Below, piece after piece: positions 50,149 to 63,810 of a stretch of 64,000 nt of DNA. The stretch lies in NCBI RefSeq assembly GCF_000801105.2, contig NC_079516.1:7812001-7876000 (forward strand). Direction: 5' to 3'. The notes under the pieces were generated by a model. That model worked only from the letters and a program-made list of their open reading frames with translations, was not told the DNA's origin and made no database searches. The stretch is from Raphanus sativus. Its lineage: Eukaryota; Streptophyta; Magnoliopsida; Brassicales; Brassicaceae. Made by a program: the position numbers and the translations under genes. The first letter of the stretch is position 1, and each line of letters begins with the position of its first letter.

Positions 50149-51729
50149 TTATAAATTGTGGTTGTATTGACTAAAAAATTTAGTTCTCGCTTAGAGTATG
50201 CTTTACTCATTCCTTCAAATTCTAACTTTTAACGATAAACTATTGTCTTCATTGTAAATTATTTTATTAAGATTATAATTGTGCAGCTTAAAGGAGAGTC
50301 TTATGTATTTGCCCCTACCAATTCTGGGTAATTTGGATGATAATAATGATGATAACAAGTTATAGTTATTACACAAAAATATAATAAAATAGCATTTGAT
50401 ACAAGTTCAACATAAAAAAATTTCAAATATTTCACACTTTTATTATCACAAAATTTCAAACACAAAAAATACATCAATTTAAATATCTGACGCAAAATAT
50501 TTATGCATCAAACTTATATAGTAAACTTTTTTAATTGAACCAATCTGCAGAAAATAGTATTAAAAGACATTAGCAAACATAAGACACCATCTTCAGAAGA
50601 TTTATTATAGCAGACTACTAATTAAACAAGAATATTGTTAACCTCATCACTATAAACAATAAAGATATAAAATTTATGAGGTCTGAAATTGATGTATACA
50701 CTAATACATATGAATGAACAATAGAATTGTCAAAATATATTTTAAAAAAATCTTTAGAAGTATTTTCTGATAATTAAGTTAGTCTGGCAATTGATTAAAA
50801 TTTTACAAAAATTAAGAAAATTCATAAAAGACTTCTTGAAAAATTTGTTATAAATAGACTTCTCGAAATATCTTCTTATTGTCGCACAAGAAGTGCGAGT
50901 ACGTTACTTTGCAAAATTAAATTTTTTCTAAAAGATTATTTATTGGTTATTTTACAAATAACCCTATTAATAATTTGGGATGCAACATGTTGTAAGTGTT
51001 TGTGAATACAATTAACAGTTTTTTATATTTCCCTAAAATTCCCGCTTTAAGAAATCCTAGATAAGGATGCTCTAAAAATATAGTGTTGGGAGTTGGGACA
51101 GTTGAATGGACTAGATTTAGCTAATTTTACTAAATAAAATAATGTAGTAATTTAGGGGGTCAAATAAAGTAGTTTTCTTGAATACATGGTCGGGGTTCTC
51201 ATTCTAGATATTGGTATATATTTGTTTCGTGCTACCGCTGCTTACCTAACACTTTAATTCGTTTAATACATTATACAATGAGATACAAGCACGATACACA
51301 TCTTTTCTATATAAAAAATTTTAACAGTGGAAACCATTTCTTGATTTTGGGCAGAACATATTTCTTCCAAAAAATATTTCTTTCAAAAAAAAAAATGTTT
51401 TTTTTCAACGAATATACGAGCAGGTTCAAATAATTCTTTATCAATATGACAATATAAATCTATTTCAAAAAAAATATATGACAATATAAATCGAGATGGA
51501 TCGGTCTTTAAAACTCACCGCGTGGAACCTTTAAAGAATTCAGAAATCAGGAATCAGCAGGGGCAAGCATATCGATCTTCTACTATATATGAATCTCCTT
51601 CTTCAACAGCTTTCCAACTCTTAATCCAGCTAATCAACTCTTAATCTTTGTAATTTTAGTTATTAATATTAACTATTTTCTATCAAATTAATATGCAGAA
51701 CATTAACTAGTTTTGCTTGTTAACCTACT

Positions 51730-52503
51730 AAGGCCTAACTGGTTCAAACGCAGCGGTTGCGGTTGCGGATATGGGAGTTTGCGGGTGCGGATTGTTGCGG
51801 TTTCAAATGTTATATGGCATTTTGTATGACTGGCGTAACGTTTAAAAATTGTTGCGTTTGTGGGACGTTTGTGACTGGTTGATTATGAGATATTGTAGCG
51901 GTTTAATAATAAATTATCAATATAAACATATATAATATTATAAAACATAAAAACATACTATTGTGATAAAATATAATAATTATTAATATAATATGATTAA
52001 TATTAATATTAAGTTTATTTTTAAAATTTTTAAGTAGTTGAAATTTATAATTTTAATATATTTTATGAAGATTTATATTAGAACTTTTAAAGAATATTTT
52101 GTTTCTTTCTTTTATATGTGTATATCTTTATAGATGTATTTATATTAACTTTTGAAAATTATGATGAATAGCTACTTAAAGTTTTTATAAAAAATACTAT
52201 ATTGTTTGTGAATTTAAATTAATATATGAAAATGTGTATATATTTTATTTATAATATTTTTATTTTTAGTTTTAAATTTTAAATTTTAAAATATTTAGAA
52301 AAAATAGTTTAATATTTTTTTATCCAACCGCAACCGCCCGCAACCGCAAACGCTAGCTGGAACCAGCTTTTAATTTTAAGAGGTTTGGAGCGGTTTGAAA
52401 CGATTTGTAATGGTTTATATGATTGTTTTGAAACGCTGTCAACCGCTATCAACCGCAAAAGCTGCGTTTGCGGGTGGTTGCGGAAAAACCAGTCAACCCC
52501 TAA
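51730..52503. mobile_element. non-autonomous element with GCGG-rich inverted ends
   Basis: The left end AGGCCTAACTGGTT followed by GCAGCGGTTGCGGTTGCGG and the right end, reversed, AGGGGTTGACTGGTT followed by GCAACCACCCGCAAACGC form imperfect inverted repeats. The ends are GC-rich and the middle is extremely AT-rich. The size (about 770 bp) and structure suggest a hAT-like MITE, but no matching 8-bp flank was found. Confidence 0.5.
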
Positions 52504-54166
52504 GTCTTGGACGTTATTGACCTGACATCTACCTTTAAGTCATGGCACGTTAATATAATTCATGAGTACGTAATTACACCCCATGCACGGCTGTCTTTAT
52601 CATGTGCAATTAAAAAGTTCATGTTTTTGATTGAAATATGTATGTCAGGAATATCACGAATGAAATTAGATCTAGAAAATTTGGTTTTAACACTCGGATA
52701 ATTTATAAGAGAAATTCTCTTTAATAGTTATTTTTAGTTTATTTTCACAAAATAACTCTCAAAAAGGAAAATGACCAAATGAGGTTATATTAAAGTGTAT
52801 AATATGTATTTATACTTTTGGATTAACTAATTTAAACTTAGAGTTTAAAGTTAAGAAGTGAGTTTTAGGTATGCATTTCAAATTTCAAAAAATTTAAAAT
52901 TAAAAAATTTAAAATAAAAATGTGTTATTTTGATCGTTTTACTTTTTTAAATATTATTTTGTGACAAAAACTTTTAAAAAAGTTATTTGAGAGAATTACT
53001 ATAACTATAAAGTTTAACCAAATATCCGAACTAAAACACATGTTGTTCAATTTAATCCAAAGTTTATCCAGCCAATCGTATTTCGAATTAATCATATTGT
53101 GATGACAACATAAATGGCCAGAACAGTCATCAATTAATCATCACTATTCATTTCATTTGAAGTCATAAAAAATAAATTTAAACCTTTTGATATTTTTAAA
53201 ATACGTATATTTAATAAACATATCTAGCCAGCTACTTTACAATATTTTTTAGCAAATCAAATATTTATTTTACTTTTGTAAACAAATCAGACATATTTTT
53301 AGTAAACAAATCGACCATACAAATATTAGAAATATGTCTAGATATATGCACAGTGCAACTTTATATTTTCATTAATTTAATTCTTTTGCTATGAATGTTA
53401 ATTATTTTCATAAATATTTTAATAAACAGTTTACTTTTGTAAATCAAAATAATTAGGAAGATTCGATATATACTTTGAGATCTTTTTGGATCACTGGAAA
53501 CAACATGCCTCCACTTCTCTATGTTTATTGAGGATTGTTGACTTCACAGGCGCCACTATATTGACTTCACTTGATGTTTGTATATTCGATTTAGTGCATG
53601 ATTTCCATTTCATACAAATACTCATTTTTAATGTAAACAGAATTTTTCTTTTTCTTTTGGCAACTACCGCCTGCAGCCACCGTATATTCTTACTTTGTAT
53701 ATACATATATCGTACACAAAGATAGAACGGTGGTCCATACCGTAAACGGGAAAAACATGTCGCTAAAGATATAATATATGAACTAAATGAGCACTGTACA
53801 TGCAACAGCCCAACAACTGGAATACAAAAGTTTTTTCTTCAATAAGTGGAATGCAAAAGCTTCCTTCCTTAGAAAACAAAAGCTTCCTTAGAAACCTGTA
53901 CGAGTCTTGCTTTCTAAATAGTTACTTATATATATACTATGCAAAAGTTATGAGAACACACCTTCATTTTATGAGAAGTACTCTGATATATATTTTGCAT
54001 ACAAATTTACAGATTGGTCCAGTCAATAGCACATGCATGGTTTGCAATAATTAAATTAATAATCTTCTAATAACCCGAATTCACATAGATTTAGCAGTAT
54101 ATATCAATTATCACAACTCCAAAAATATAGGAAGAAAATATCAAAATTCGAAGGCAAGAAAAAGAT

Positions 54167-55037
54167 ATGAAAGAAACACAAAAGCCAAAGATAATATTCA
54201 TCCCTTACCCGGCGCAAGGCCATGTCACCCCGATGCTCCACCTCGCATCAGCCTTCCTCAGCCGTGGCTTCTCCCCTGTCGTTATGACTCCTGAGTCTAT
54301 CCACCGTCGGATCTCGACGACTAACGATGATCTTGGAATCACGTTTCTGGCCATATCTGACGGTCAAGAACATCCAGATGCACCTCCCTCGGACTTCTTC
54401 TCCATAGAGAAGTCGATGGAGAACATCATGCCGTCTCAACTCGAACGGATCCTTCTACAAGAAGACATGGGTGTGGCTTGTGTTGTAGTCGATTTATTGG
54501 CTTCGTGGGCTATAAGAGTGGCTGATCAGTGTGGTGTTCCTGTCGCCGGGTTCTGGCCGGTGATGTTCGCTGCTTACCGTATGATTGAAGCCATACCGGA
54601 GCTCGTACGGACAGGCATAGTTTCCCGAAAAGGTAATTTGAATTATTGTATTTTCTTAATACAACTAACTCACATATACGTAGTTCCTTTTGAGACATGC
54701 CAAATAAATGATAGTTAATCTATATGCACATATACTATTTATTTGTGTTTCGATATTAAGACCTTATGGTACACTAAACCAAATTTATTATACATTCGTT
54801 ATAAAGAATGATATCATGGTCATTGGTTGTCCACTATTTTTGACGTTCAATATAGGTTTGCTTATATGATTACCTAGAAAATGCAATCATTGATGCGATA
54901 AAGAATTAAAACCAGCGAAATAAAGTGAAAGTCTTACGAATTAGTTTTTTAAATATAATTGAAGCATAAATGATATTTCACATGAGATCTAGCGCCTAAG
55001 ACGCATCGACCATCGTTGTGGAATAATAACGTCCTTC

Positions 55038-55088
<51 letters not shown>

Positions 55089-58000
55089 ATTAAGGGGCTA
55101 AATGAATTTGTGGAACGTGTAGGTGTGTTCAAATGACGAGGAACATACACAAACACAACTTGAAATACAAATGAGTTTAAGTAATAGCTAGGGGTGATGG
55201 TAGAGGTTATGGGTAATGGGTACCATATTTATAATATATACATACACATATATATACATAATACATATATTAAGAACTCCAATGGGAAGAGGAGGTGCTT
55301 TAAAGTTTAAAATTTTGTGGTTAAAACTATTAGAGCTTTATTTTTTGTTTAACTAATTTTTAAGGGGAAATGAAATCTAGAAATGGATTCTTTTCCAAAT
55401 TTTCTAATCGGCAGAAAACATTTGTTATTATTTGTATGTCCACAAGTCAGGATAATTTAAGTTGCAACGTTGCAACTACAAAAAAAAGCTTGTTTCACAT
55501 CATTTATTTTTAGAGTTATTCTTGGGTTCACCCTTAAGATGAACCTTTAGGTTCACCAACCAATAGAAATTTGTTATCTTAGATTGAGTATCTTTTAAAA
55601 AAAAGAAACAAAATAATTATCAAATTGCATTATGTTTTTAAAATAAATGTAAAATAAATAAAAATAGTAATTAACAAAAAACAAATTTTTGAAAAATAAT
55701 TTTAAATCCGCCAGCAAAAAACTATACCCTAAACCCTAATCCTAACCCCTAAACCATTGGATAACCCCTAAACTTTGGATAAATCATAAATATCAAACTC
55801 TAAATCATAAAAACACTGAATTTTTAATTCTAAATCTTAAACCTTTAGATAAATTCTAAACCTTAAAATTTATATATAGTTTTTTTTTAAATACATTTAT
55901 ACAATTACTATTACTTTTATTTATTTTTACTTTTTTTTATTTTAAAACATAATATAACTTGACAATTATTTTGTTTCCTTTTTCAAAAGATACTCAATTT
56001 AATATATGTATAAACAATTATTTTGTTTCCCTAGGGGTGAACCCAAGAAAAAATCTTATTTTTAATATATGTATCAGTTATAAATGATGTTAATAACTTT
56101 TGCATCATTTAAATAAGTGACTCTGAAAGTGGTGATGCAAATAATTGACATCAATTTATCAAATAACCAATGCAATATACAAATTATTAATGTCACTTCT
56201 AGCAACTGATGTGTATATGTGTCAGTTACAAAAAAATGATGTTAACTTTTACATCAATTTATTTAAGTGATGTTAAAATTAGTATCACTTACAATAATCG
56301 ATAGAAATTATTTATATTACTTATTAATAACTGATGTAAAATCAGTATCGTTTTTCATAAGTGGTTTTAGTAATTATATCATTTATAATTACTGGTTTAA
56401 AATATTTTTATCACTTGTACATTATTGACGTTAACAAACGATAAATATATTTTATTTAAAAAATAAAAATGCAAACAAAATAATTAATTAAATCAGAAAA
56501 AATCATACTAGATTAATAATTAATGTATTGAAACTAAATTACATTATTTATTCACCGTGCAAATTTACAAAACAAAATAAAATAAATAACAAATTTTGCT
56601 ACGAGATACCACCTAAACTAAGGTGGATAATGACTCTATCATGAAAGCCCCGAGACAATCTTCAAAACTGAATTGTACAATTGTAGCTTCAGGTGGCATC
56701 CTGGTCTACTAGAAACCATTAATTGGCACTCAATGAAGTCCTAAGCAATGACTCTTCCGAAATGAACGAAGTCTTAAGCATCATGGTAGATATTTTTTCC
56801 AAGCAAACTCAAATTAATCTGTAGCCTTGGCACAAACAAAACAGTGAAACAGAAAATGGTCAGGAACATTTATCAATCAAATGATCAGATCTTGGTATTC
56901 GTGAACAGAGAATACTAAGCACCTTAAGTAGTAGAAGTTATAGGACATAATAATTCTGCAAGGCTTCCAATACAGCTGTGGGCTTCTGAGAAGTTGCAGC
57001 ACTGTTTAAGTACAGAACCATTCACTTCTGAAACTCAGTTTCAATGTCAAATGGTTGCTTAGTGTTATAAAATTTTATAAGAAGCCGGAATAGACAGTGG
57101 TGTTCAGATTTGATAGCTGGTGTAAGCTTCGGAAATCTTTATGAGCACAACGGCCTAGAAAGATGGGTTCGGAATCAACGGTGATTGTTGCAGAGGAAGA
57201 GGGGTTGGAGTAGATGGGTAGTGAAGAGGAGCGGCAGACACATGAGAAGCTTCGTGGTATAGAACTTCCATAATGGAAGAGACATAAGCGACGAAGATAG
57301 TGTTTACTGTTTAGGAAAGGAACTAGAACGAGATGAATCAAAATAAGATAAATTGCTTTTGACTTTAATTGCAGTCACTAAAAGCGTTATTAGTGGGGCT
57401 GATATCTCCGTTAGTTAAGATTTAGAGGAAGAGAAGTTCATCTTTTTACGAAGCAGTTATATAGATTTAAGTTATTTTTTTCATTCCTAAATATTAACTG
57501 ATGCAACATAAGGTACAATAACACCATTTACGTTTAATTGAGGTTAAGGAAAAAAATTAGTTACCTTAACTTTCGGAGTTAAGGTTAATCTATAAAATTA
57601 TTTTAAGCAATTTTGTAAAATTATTGGCATCAATTTTTTTTGATGTAAGTTTTATATCATTTAAATAATTGACTTTAAACTACGAAATAGGTGTATCATT
57701 TATCTAACTAATATAAATTTATATACTAACATCAGTTTTGTTAAAGTGATACAAACTATTTTTATTGGCATCAATTTTTTCTGATGTAAGTTAAAATCAT
57801 TTAGATAAGTGATTTTAAACTACAAAATAGATGCATCATTTATTTAACTGATATAAATTTATCTAATAACATCAGTTTTGCTAAAGTGATACAAAATATA
57901 AAAAGTTACATCACTTAGCTGAACTGATGTCAAATAACTTAATTAAAACATCATTTTTTCGTAATTGATGCTAAATTTTACATATTTGTATCATTTGAAA

Positions 58001-61000
58001 ATAAGTAATTTAAAATAAAATCATTTAATTTTGTGATACCATTTAAGTGATTTAATTCACCTCTTTTTTTGTAGTACGGATTCAAATTGAGATTTCTTAG
58101 ATCCTGAAACACTTCATACCACCTGAACACTAACTCGCGGTTATGAAAAACTATTTAAATTTGTTAGATAAAATGATTAAAATCATGTTATGCATATAAT
58201 GCACCCATAGTTTTTCATGTTTGGTTTCTCTTTTTTTTTATGTTTTGGTTTATTAATAATGCACCATGGAATGAAACTTCTGGCTTCGCCCCTGGTAATA
58301 GAACATGTTGCTGGTAATAGAACATGTTGTAGGTTGTGCTGGTGCATAGGTTATAGGTACGTTCTAATTAATGAAGAATGTACGTATCGATCGCATAAAC
58401 AATCTTATACCCAACGAAAGCCAATCAAATTCAATTAATAACTTCGCATACAAATCAACTACATAATCATGTATATGTTTTTTCTTTTCTTAAAATAAAG
58501 TATGTATAGTTGGTGTAAATTGTAATATAATATATTCCTAATGTTTTGCTTTAAATCTTCCCGCCAAGTTGACCAATCTGTTAATGTTTTCTAGTGGCAC
58601 TGCCATGGTGATAGAACTCAACATATTTTCTTTATATCATATATACGTGATCAATATATATCATGTTGGATTTAGCGGGTTTTTAGTTTCAGAAATATAT
58701 TTATAAGAATTCACAGCATTTCCGCTGCTAAATATAGAATCATGGCGACAAAGTATATTTTTCTTGTCACATGTTTATCAATAAATAATTTATGTTTTAG
58801 TTAAATATTAAAAATTTATTGAATAAGAAAATTATAATGAAACACTTATATTACTTAATTAGACTGCTATTCTATTTGTAGACACCACCAATATACATGT
58901 TTTTGAGAGTTGCGAGTTTATTAAGATGACAGATAACATAGTCTAAAATCTAAAGGGTTTTATTGGATTAAATATTTGAGAGGATTTCATTCTTTTCAAA
59001 TCTTCTCTTATTGCATGTAACATTGCAAATTCTATATGAAATTTAAGTTTATTGGATTAGCATTTGTATAAATTGTTCCAAATTCTAACTTATTAAAAAA
59101 TATGGATGTTGTCAATAAAATTTATCAATGGAACTTGGTAGGATTTGGATTATATTTTATAGTGAAAAACAATGATCGAAATATCACATTCTATGATGGT
59201 ATTTGAAACTTTTTCAAAAAATAAAAAAATTTACTTCAATTTTTTTTAAAAACAAACTATTTGAAATGAAAAAAAAAGATAAAATAAGAATTATAAAATC
59301 GATTTTAAATACATATATATATACATGTTTCATAAAAAGAAAAATATCAACATAAGTTTTAAATTTAAAAGATTTTTTTTTCAAAAACTCTAAAATTTCT
59401 TCAAAACCCCATAAAACTTGTAACAATTTTTTGTAAGATGTACTCAAATCTCATATTTTTGGATATATTCAAATCTTGAATTCTCTCAAATGATTGATTC
59501 AATAAACCTCCTAATTAATTTGGGAGTTTAGAACACCATCATCGTTCAGTTTCTCATAAGTGTGTATCTCACATTATTAAATTCATTATTTGATGGAAAA
59601 ATTAAACTTTAAAAAGAAAACGTAAATTGTACTAATAAGTAATGTACAATATTTGATTCAATAAGCCGCCTAATTAAGTTGGGAGTTTAGAACACCATCA
59701 TCGTTCAGTTTCTCGTAAGTGTGGGATCTCGCATTATTAAATTCATTATTTGATTGAAAAATTGAACTTTATAAAGATAAATAAAATTGTACCAATAGCT
59801 TTGTAGTTTCTTACCAACATTGAACACTGCTCTCAATCGAGAGCATGCTCTTCCTTTTTCATCACTCATTCATTTACTGTTTATTCTTTTATTAATATTA
59901 ATAGCTAGAGCTGCTTTCAAAATATGACTGATGCACATGCCTTTAGAGCAATTTCAATGGGTAGTATCTTCAAATGTCTTAAATACAAATAACATTTTTA
60001 TTACATTTATTATAGAACATACTTAGATTTTATTCTGTTTAACAAGATAAAAGAAATTATATGTTGACACATGACTTATATTTTTAAGAGAATATTTCAA
60101 AGTTCTCATTGAGATATTCTACAAAAAAAAATGTTTCTCTTTCATACTTCTTCCATTTTTTTGTTATTATTTTTGACATGCTCTATTAAGAACTCCACTA
60201 TTGGATTCCTAATTGCAGTTGTTCTTAATTAAGTTAAATCATAGATGTTCTTACGAGACTATAAAATTAATGATACCAACAATAATCGTACGAGCCGACA
60301 AAAAAATAAAATGATCTCTTTTAATCTAGGTTACTAGATTTTGATCCGCGATTTAAAAAGCGCGGATATTTTCTTTGTTGACGGTTTCGAGAAAAAAATT
60401 ACATAAATTTAAAACTCTTTGATTGGAAAAATTATAATTTAGAATTTGTTCTAATATAATGTTTGAGTTTAAAGTAGTGTTTTTATATTCGACTTTGATT
60501 TATAGTTGAACTGATATATCTGGCGATCCGTATATAATGAGATTTGTATTTTATGAAAAAGATTTTTAATTGAATAATCGATGAACTCAGTAAAAACAAA
60601 AACTTACTACAAAACCGTGATCAGATATATAGTTGAACTGATATATCTGGCGATCCATATATAATTAGATTTGTATTTTATGAAAAAAATCTTCAATTAA
60701 AAAATCGATAAACTCAGTAAAAATAAAAACTTGCTACAAACCCGTGATCTGATACCAATTGATCCGATAAAAACTCAGAAAATCTGATAATATTTTTTAA
60801 AAATTGATTAAATTATTCATATACTTATTAATATTATATGAAATTGAATAAATGTGTGATTCTTAAAACTTGGTTGAATTTTTTATAATGTAGTTTGAAG
60901 AAAATGAATAAATGGTTATTATAAAACATAATCTCTTTTTAATTTCAGGTATATATTCATATTTGATCACGAAATTGTTAAATAATTCTATGCACGATCC

Positions 61001-63810
61001 AAATATTCTAAAAAAGAAAATAGTATTGTCTTGTAAATATGATAAAAACCCAAAGGCAGAATCCAAAATTTTGAAAATAGGATCCTGCTTTAATAGTATA
61101 GATTTATTAGTTGGAATAATGTAGTAACATATAATGATGAAGGTAAATGAAATATATCAAATGTTAAGTGCTTAAGTAACCACATCAATAAAATGAGGAG
61201 GTGTATAACTAAAAATCTATAGATATCTAAATAATTATGTATATAGTTAGAGTAATTAATTGTAAGACCAAAAAATAATGAGTTAATGAAAGGATCTAAC
61301 AACTTTGTATAAGTAGATTTTTTCAGAGTATGTCATTTTTAATAGTTTAGATACATTACATACCAGATAAGACATGAGCCTTCCGCATAGTGAATTTATA
61401 TGAAGATTATTCAAAAATAATATATGAAAAATAATTTTTTATTTTGATCAAATTAATATTTTTGCCCTTTAAACAAATTTTAAACTTCATTTTGTTAATT
61501 AAATAATTTGTTTACTGATATGCTGATCATATTTTTTAAAAATATTTTAGGTAGAAAAATCACTTATTGCATAAGAATCTAACGTTTATGCCGAAAATCT
61601 CATGCCTACTATTTGGTTACAATGAAACTATGTCAGTTCGGTTTTATATCATGATTTTAGAAATTTAAAAATTAATTATGCTTATAAGAAGTTTACGTTC
61701 AAGTGTCAATCATATCTATATATCTTCAATACTTTTCTTTTTTATGTCGTTTTTTTCATTTCTAGCGTTCATTGATATAAATATTGATTTTGGAGTTTAT
61801 TCTCATTTTATTCTTTTGTTTTGACCTAAAATTTAGAAATGTTTAAAATTTAAAATAATTAAAGAGATACATACTTATGTTAAGATCTACGCCTTGGTGC
61901 ATAATAAATAATTTATATTATATTTATTACTTATTTTAATTTTTATGCATATGATGAAATAATAAAATAATAATTATATTTTAAATAACTAACAAAATCA
62001 GTTATTATTATGTAATAAATTGGCGTGTGCATATAAATCAAACGATCACTATTGTTTGCAATCATTTTAGGGTAAATATATCAAAACAATCAATCTTATC
62101 TATGTATATATATGATGTATAATTAAATTTAAATTATATTATCATATATATAGTATATTTTAATACGAATATTTATTAAATGATGTTTCTACTCATATAA
62201 TTTTATGATTATTTCCATATTTTGTAACATAATTTTACACCAGCGAATTGTTTTTAATGTGGAATGTTTAGGGGTTTTAATAATTTATAATCATTTAAAA
62301 AACAATGAAGATTTCAAAGTAAAATATTAACTTTTCAATATATGTTCAATGCAAATATCAAAATATAAATATGTATTTTCATATGATGTATAGTTTAATT
62401 TAAATTATATATATATAGTAACATAAACACCAATTACAATAAATTATTTATCCGTATGGTTTTATAATCATTGTATCTTATTACAGAAAAAATATCAAAC
62501 CTTGATCACAAAAGTTTTATAATCATTGTATCTTTAACAATTTTAGTAATTTGTACTCGTTTTAAAAAATTTAAAATACAACATACACAAATATATATAT
62601 TTTTATTATATGATTAATATAATTGTGTAATTTATTTTAATAATAAAGAATTAAATAAAAAATGATAGAAAATATACAAATTGTTAGCAAATATTTACTA
62701 TTTAAAATTATTAATTGTCATATATATATTTTAATCATATTAGGTAATTCCGTAGATTTTATTTAAAGAAATAATAGATAATAAATTTTGATTTGATAAA
62801 TGAATGGTATATAATGGACATACTATATAATATAACATTCTCTAGCAATTTGATTTTGGACTAACAAAATTCTCAATTGATTATCGAACCGTCACGTAAG
62901 CAAAATTAACATTTGAATTACATGACAACTCGGCAGTGCATTTTTTAATTAGTACAAACTATATGTTGTTACTTTTTAAATTGTTCTCTTTTAAAATATA
63001 AGGGATTCATGTAACTTTATATATTTACGAAAATACTATTTCTTAATTGATTATTGGTGTATATAAACACGCCAGCCAGACGTGGAATACAATTTGTTTT
63101 ATTTGTTCTCTTTTTGTTTTGTTTTATTTGTGCTTGGTTACTAAATGATTATATATTAATTCATAGTTGTAAAATTTTATGCAGGGTTTCCTTGTCAACC
63201 AGAAAAACCATTACTCCTACCTGAACAACCGCTCCTATCCGCCGGAGACCTATTATGGCTGATCGGAACTCCCACAGCTCAAAAAGAACGATTCAAGTTT
63301 TGGCAAAGAACCCTAAAAAGAGCAAAACATCTCCGGTGGATCTTAGTAAACTCCTTCAAAGACGAATATGAAAGTGAAATGACTAATCACGGAAATAACG
63401 GTCGAAACCCTCAAATCCTTTACGTTGGTCCATTGCACGACCAAGCAGCAACAAGTGTTAAAACTTTAACCAAAAGCCCTACTTTCTGGGAAGAAGACAG
63501 ATCCTGTCTTGGTTGGCTCCAAGAACAGAAGCCAAACTCAGTCGTCTATATATCATTTGGAAGCTGGGTTTCTCCAATAGGAGAATCAAAAATTCGTACG
63601 TTAGCATTGGCGTTGGAAGCATCAGGACGACCTTTCCTTTGGGCGCTAAACCGGGTGTGGCAGGAGGGACTGCCACCAGGGTTCGTGCATAGAGTCACCA
63701 TAGCTAAGAACCAGGGAAGGATTGTGCCCTGGGCCCCGCAGACAGAAGTTCTTAAGAACGACTCAGTGGGTTGTTTCGTGACTCACTGTGGCTGGAACTC
63801 GACCATGGAG
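54167..63810 (+). CDS. UGT82A1: UDP-glycosyltransferase UGT82A1, 5' two exons (3' end beyond the window)
   Basis: Exon 1 is 54167-54632 and starts MKETQKPKIIFIPYPAQGHV. It has the catalytic-type histidine (His-19) of family 1 glycosyltransferases. Exon 2 is 63185-63810 and joins in phase 1 (RKG|FPCQPEKPLLLPEQPL). It carries SVVYISFGSW, the start of the PSPG sugar-donor box (WAPQTEVLKNDSVGCF) and THCGWNSTME, then a donor GTACAT at 63811. The PSPG box and about 95 further residues must lie in a third exon right of 64000. The protein so far is 364 codons with no stops. UGT82A1 (At3g22250) sits at this position in Arabidopsis; its substrate is not established to my knowledge. The intron between the exons is 8552 bp, swollen by transposons. 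Confidence 0.88.
55513..56055. mobile_element. 543-bp MULE-type MITE with 9-bp target duplication
   Basis: Flanked by TTATTTTTA on both sides (55504-55512 and 56056-56064), the 9-bp duplication typical of Mutator-like elements. The ends are GAGTTATTCTTGGGTTCACC and, reversed, GATTTTTTCTTGGGTTCACC. The inverted pairing extends well inward, for example through TTGAGTATCTTTT and AACAAAATAATT, giving long arms. The centre has telomere-like CCCTAAACCCTAA blocks (about 55727-55790). Non-coding. Confidence 0.82.
57075..57341 (-). pseudogene. exon-like block inside the CACTA-like element
   Basis: An open frame of 88 codons without an ATG, including PFLNSKHYLRRLCLFHYG, a Ser-rich stretch (CVCRSSSLPIYSNPSSSAT) and EPIFLGRCAHKDFRSLHQL. 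The Arg/Ser-rich composition resembles an organelle-targeted N-terminus. I do not recognise the protein. It may be a captured gene fragment, as often carried by CACTA and MULE elements. Confidence 0.3.
57621..57900. repeat. 141-bp tandem duplication near the CACTA-like right end
   Basis: Units start at 57621 and 57762 (TTATTGGCATCAATTTTTT). Both contain GATGTAAGTT, ATCATTTATNTAACT and CATCAGTTTTGNTAAAGTGA. Part of the sub-terminal repeat structure of the element. Confidence 0.8.
59496..59780. repeat. 159-bp direct repeat in UGT82A1 intron
   Basis: Two copies, starting at 59496 and 59655 (GATTCAATAA), each with GGGAGTTTAGAACACCATCA and ATTATTAAATTCATTATTTG. About 90% alike. Confidence 0.8.
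60501..60754. repeat. 127-bp tandem duplication in UGT82A1 intron
   Basis: Copies start at 60501 and 60628 and share GTTGAACTGATATATCTGGC and ACTCAGTAAAAA. A short palindromic GATCCGCG..CGCGG motif lies just upstream (about 60341-60365). Probably remains of one transposon family. Confidence 0.8.

Larger units (their letters stand above)
45889..54166. other. 8.3-kb gene-free, repeat-rich interval
   Basis: No gene supported. AT-rich throughout, with a 235-bp tandem duplication (47167-47636), a foldback sequence (49985-50148) and an inverted-repeat element with GCGG-rich ends (51730-52503), listed separately. The reading frames at 49382-49585 and 53486-53805 lack domains or overlap antisense frames. 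The final 500 bases are the presumed UGT82A1 promoter. Confidence 0.55.
55474..58076. mobile_element. CACTA-like non-autonomous element with a foreign sequence block
   Basis: The ends resemble CACTA termini: ACTACAAAAAAAAGC on the left (from 55475) and, reversed, ACTACAAAAAAAGAGGTG on the right (ending about 58075). Both sub-terminal regions are full of short CATCA / TGATG motifs (such as AACTGATGT near 56211 and 56332, and ACATCAGTTTTG near 57729 and 57867), as in Spm/CACTA elements. The middle (56600-57370) is less AT-rich and looks like transcribed sequence. No transposase is visible and the 3-bp target duplication could not be fixed because the outermost bases are altered. Confidence 0.5.
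54633..63184 (+). other. giant first intron of UGT82A1 (8.55 kb)
   Basis: Starts GTAATTTG and ends TTTTATGCAG. It holds a TA microsatellite (55041-55085), a CACTA-like element with a nested MULE-type MITE (55474-58076) and two tandem duplications (59496-59780, 60501-60754). The remainder is featureless AT-rich DNA. No reading frame inside shows a recognisable domain. Confidence 0.8.

Noticed and set aside
54167..54718. UGT frame ending at 54718 as a complete short protein
   Set aside because: The frame passes a clear GTAATTTG donor at 54633, and the missing two thirds of the protein occur in phase at 63185.
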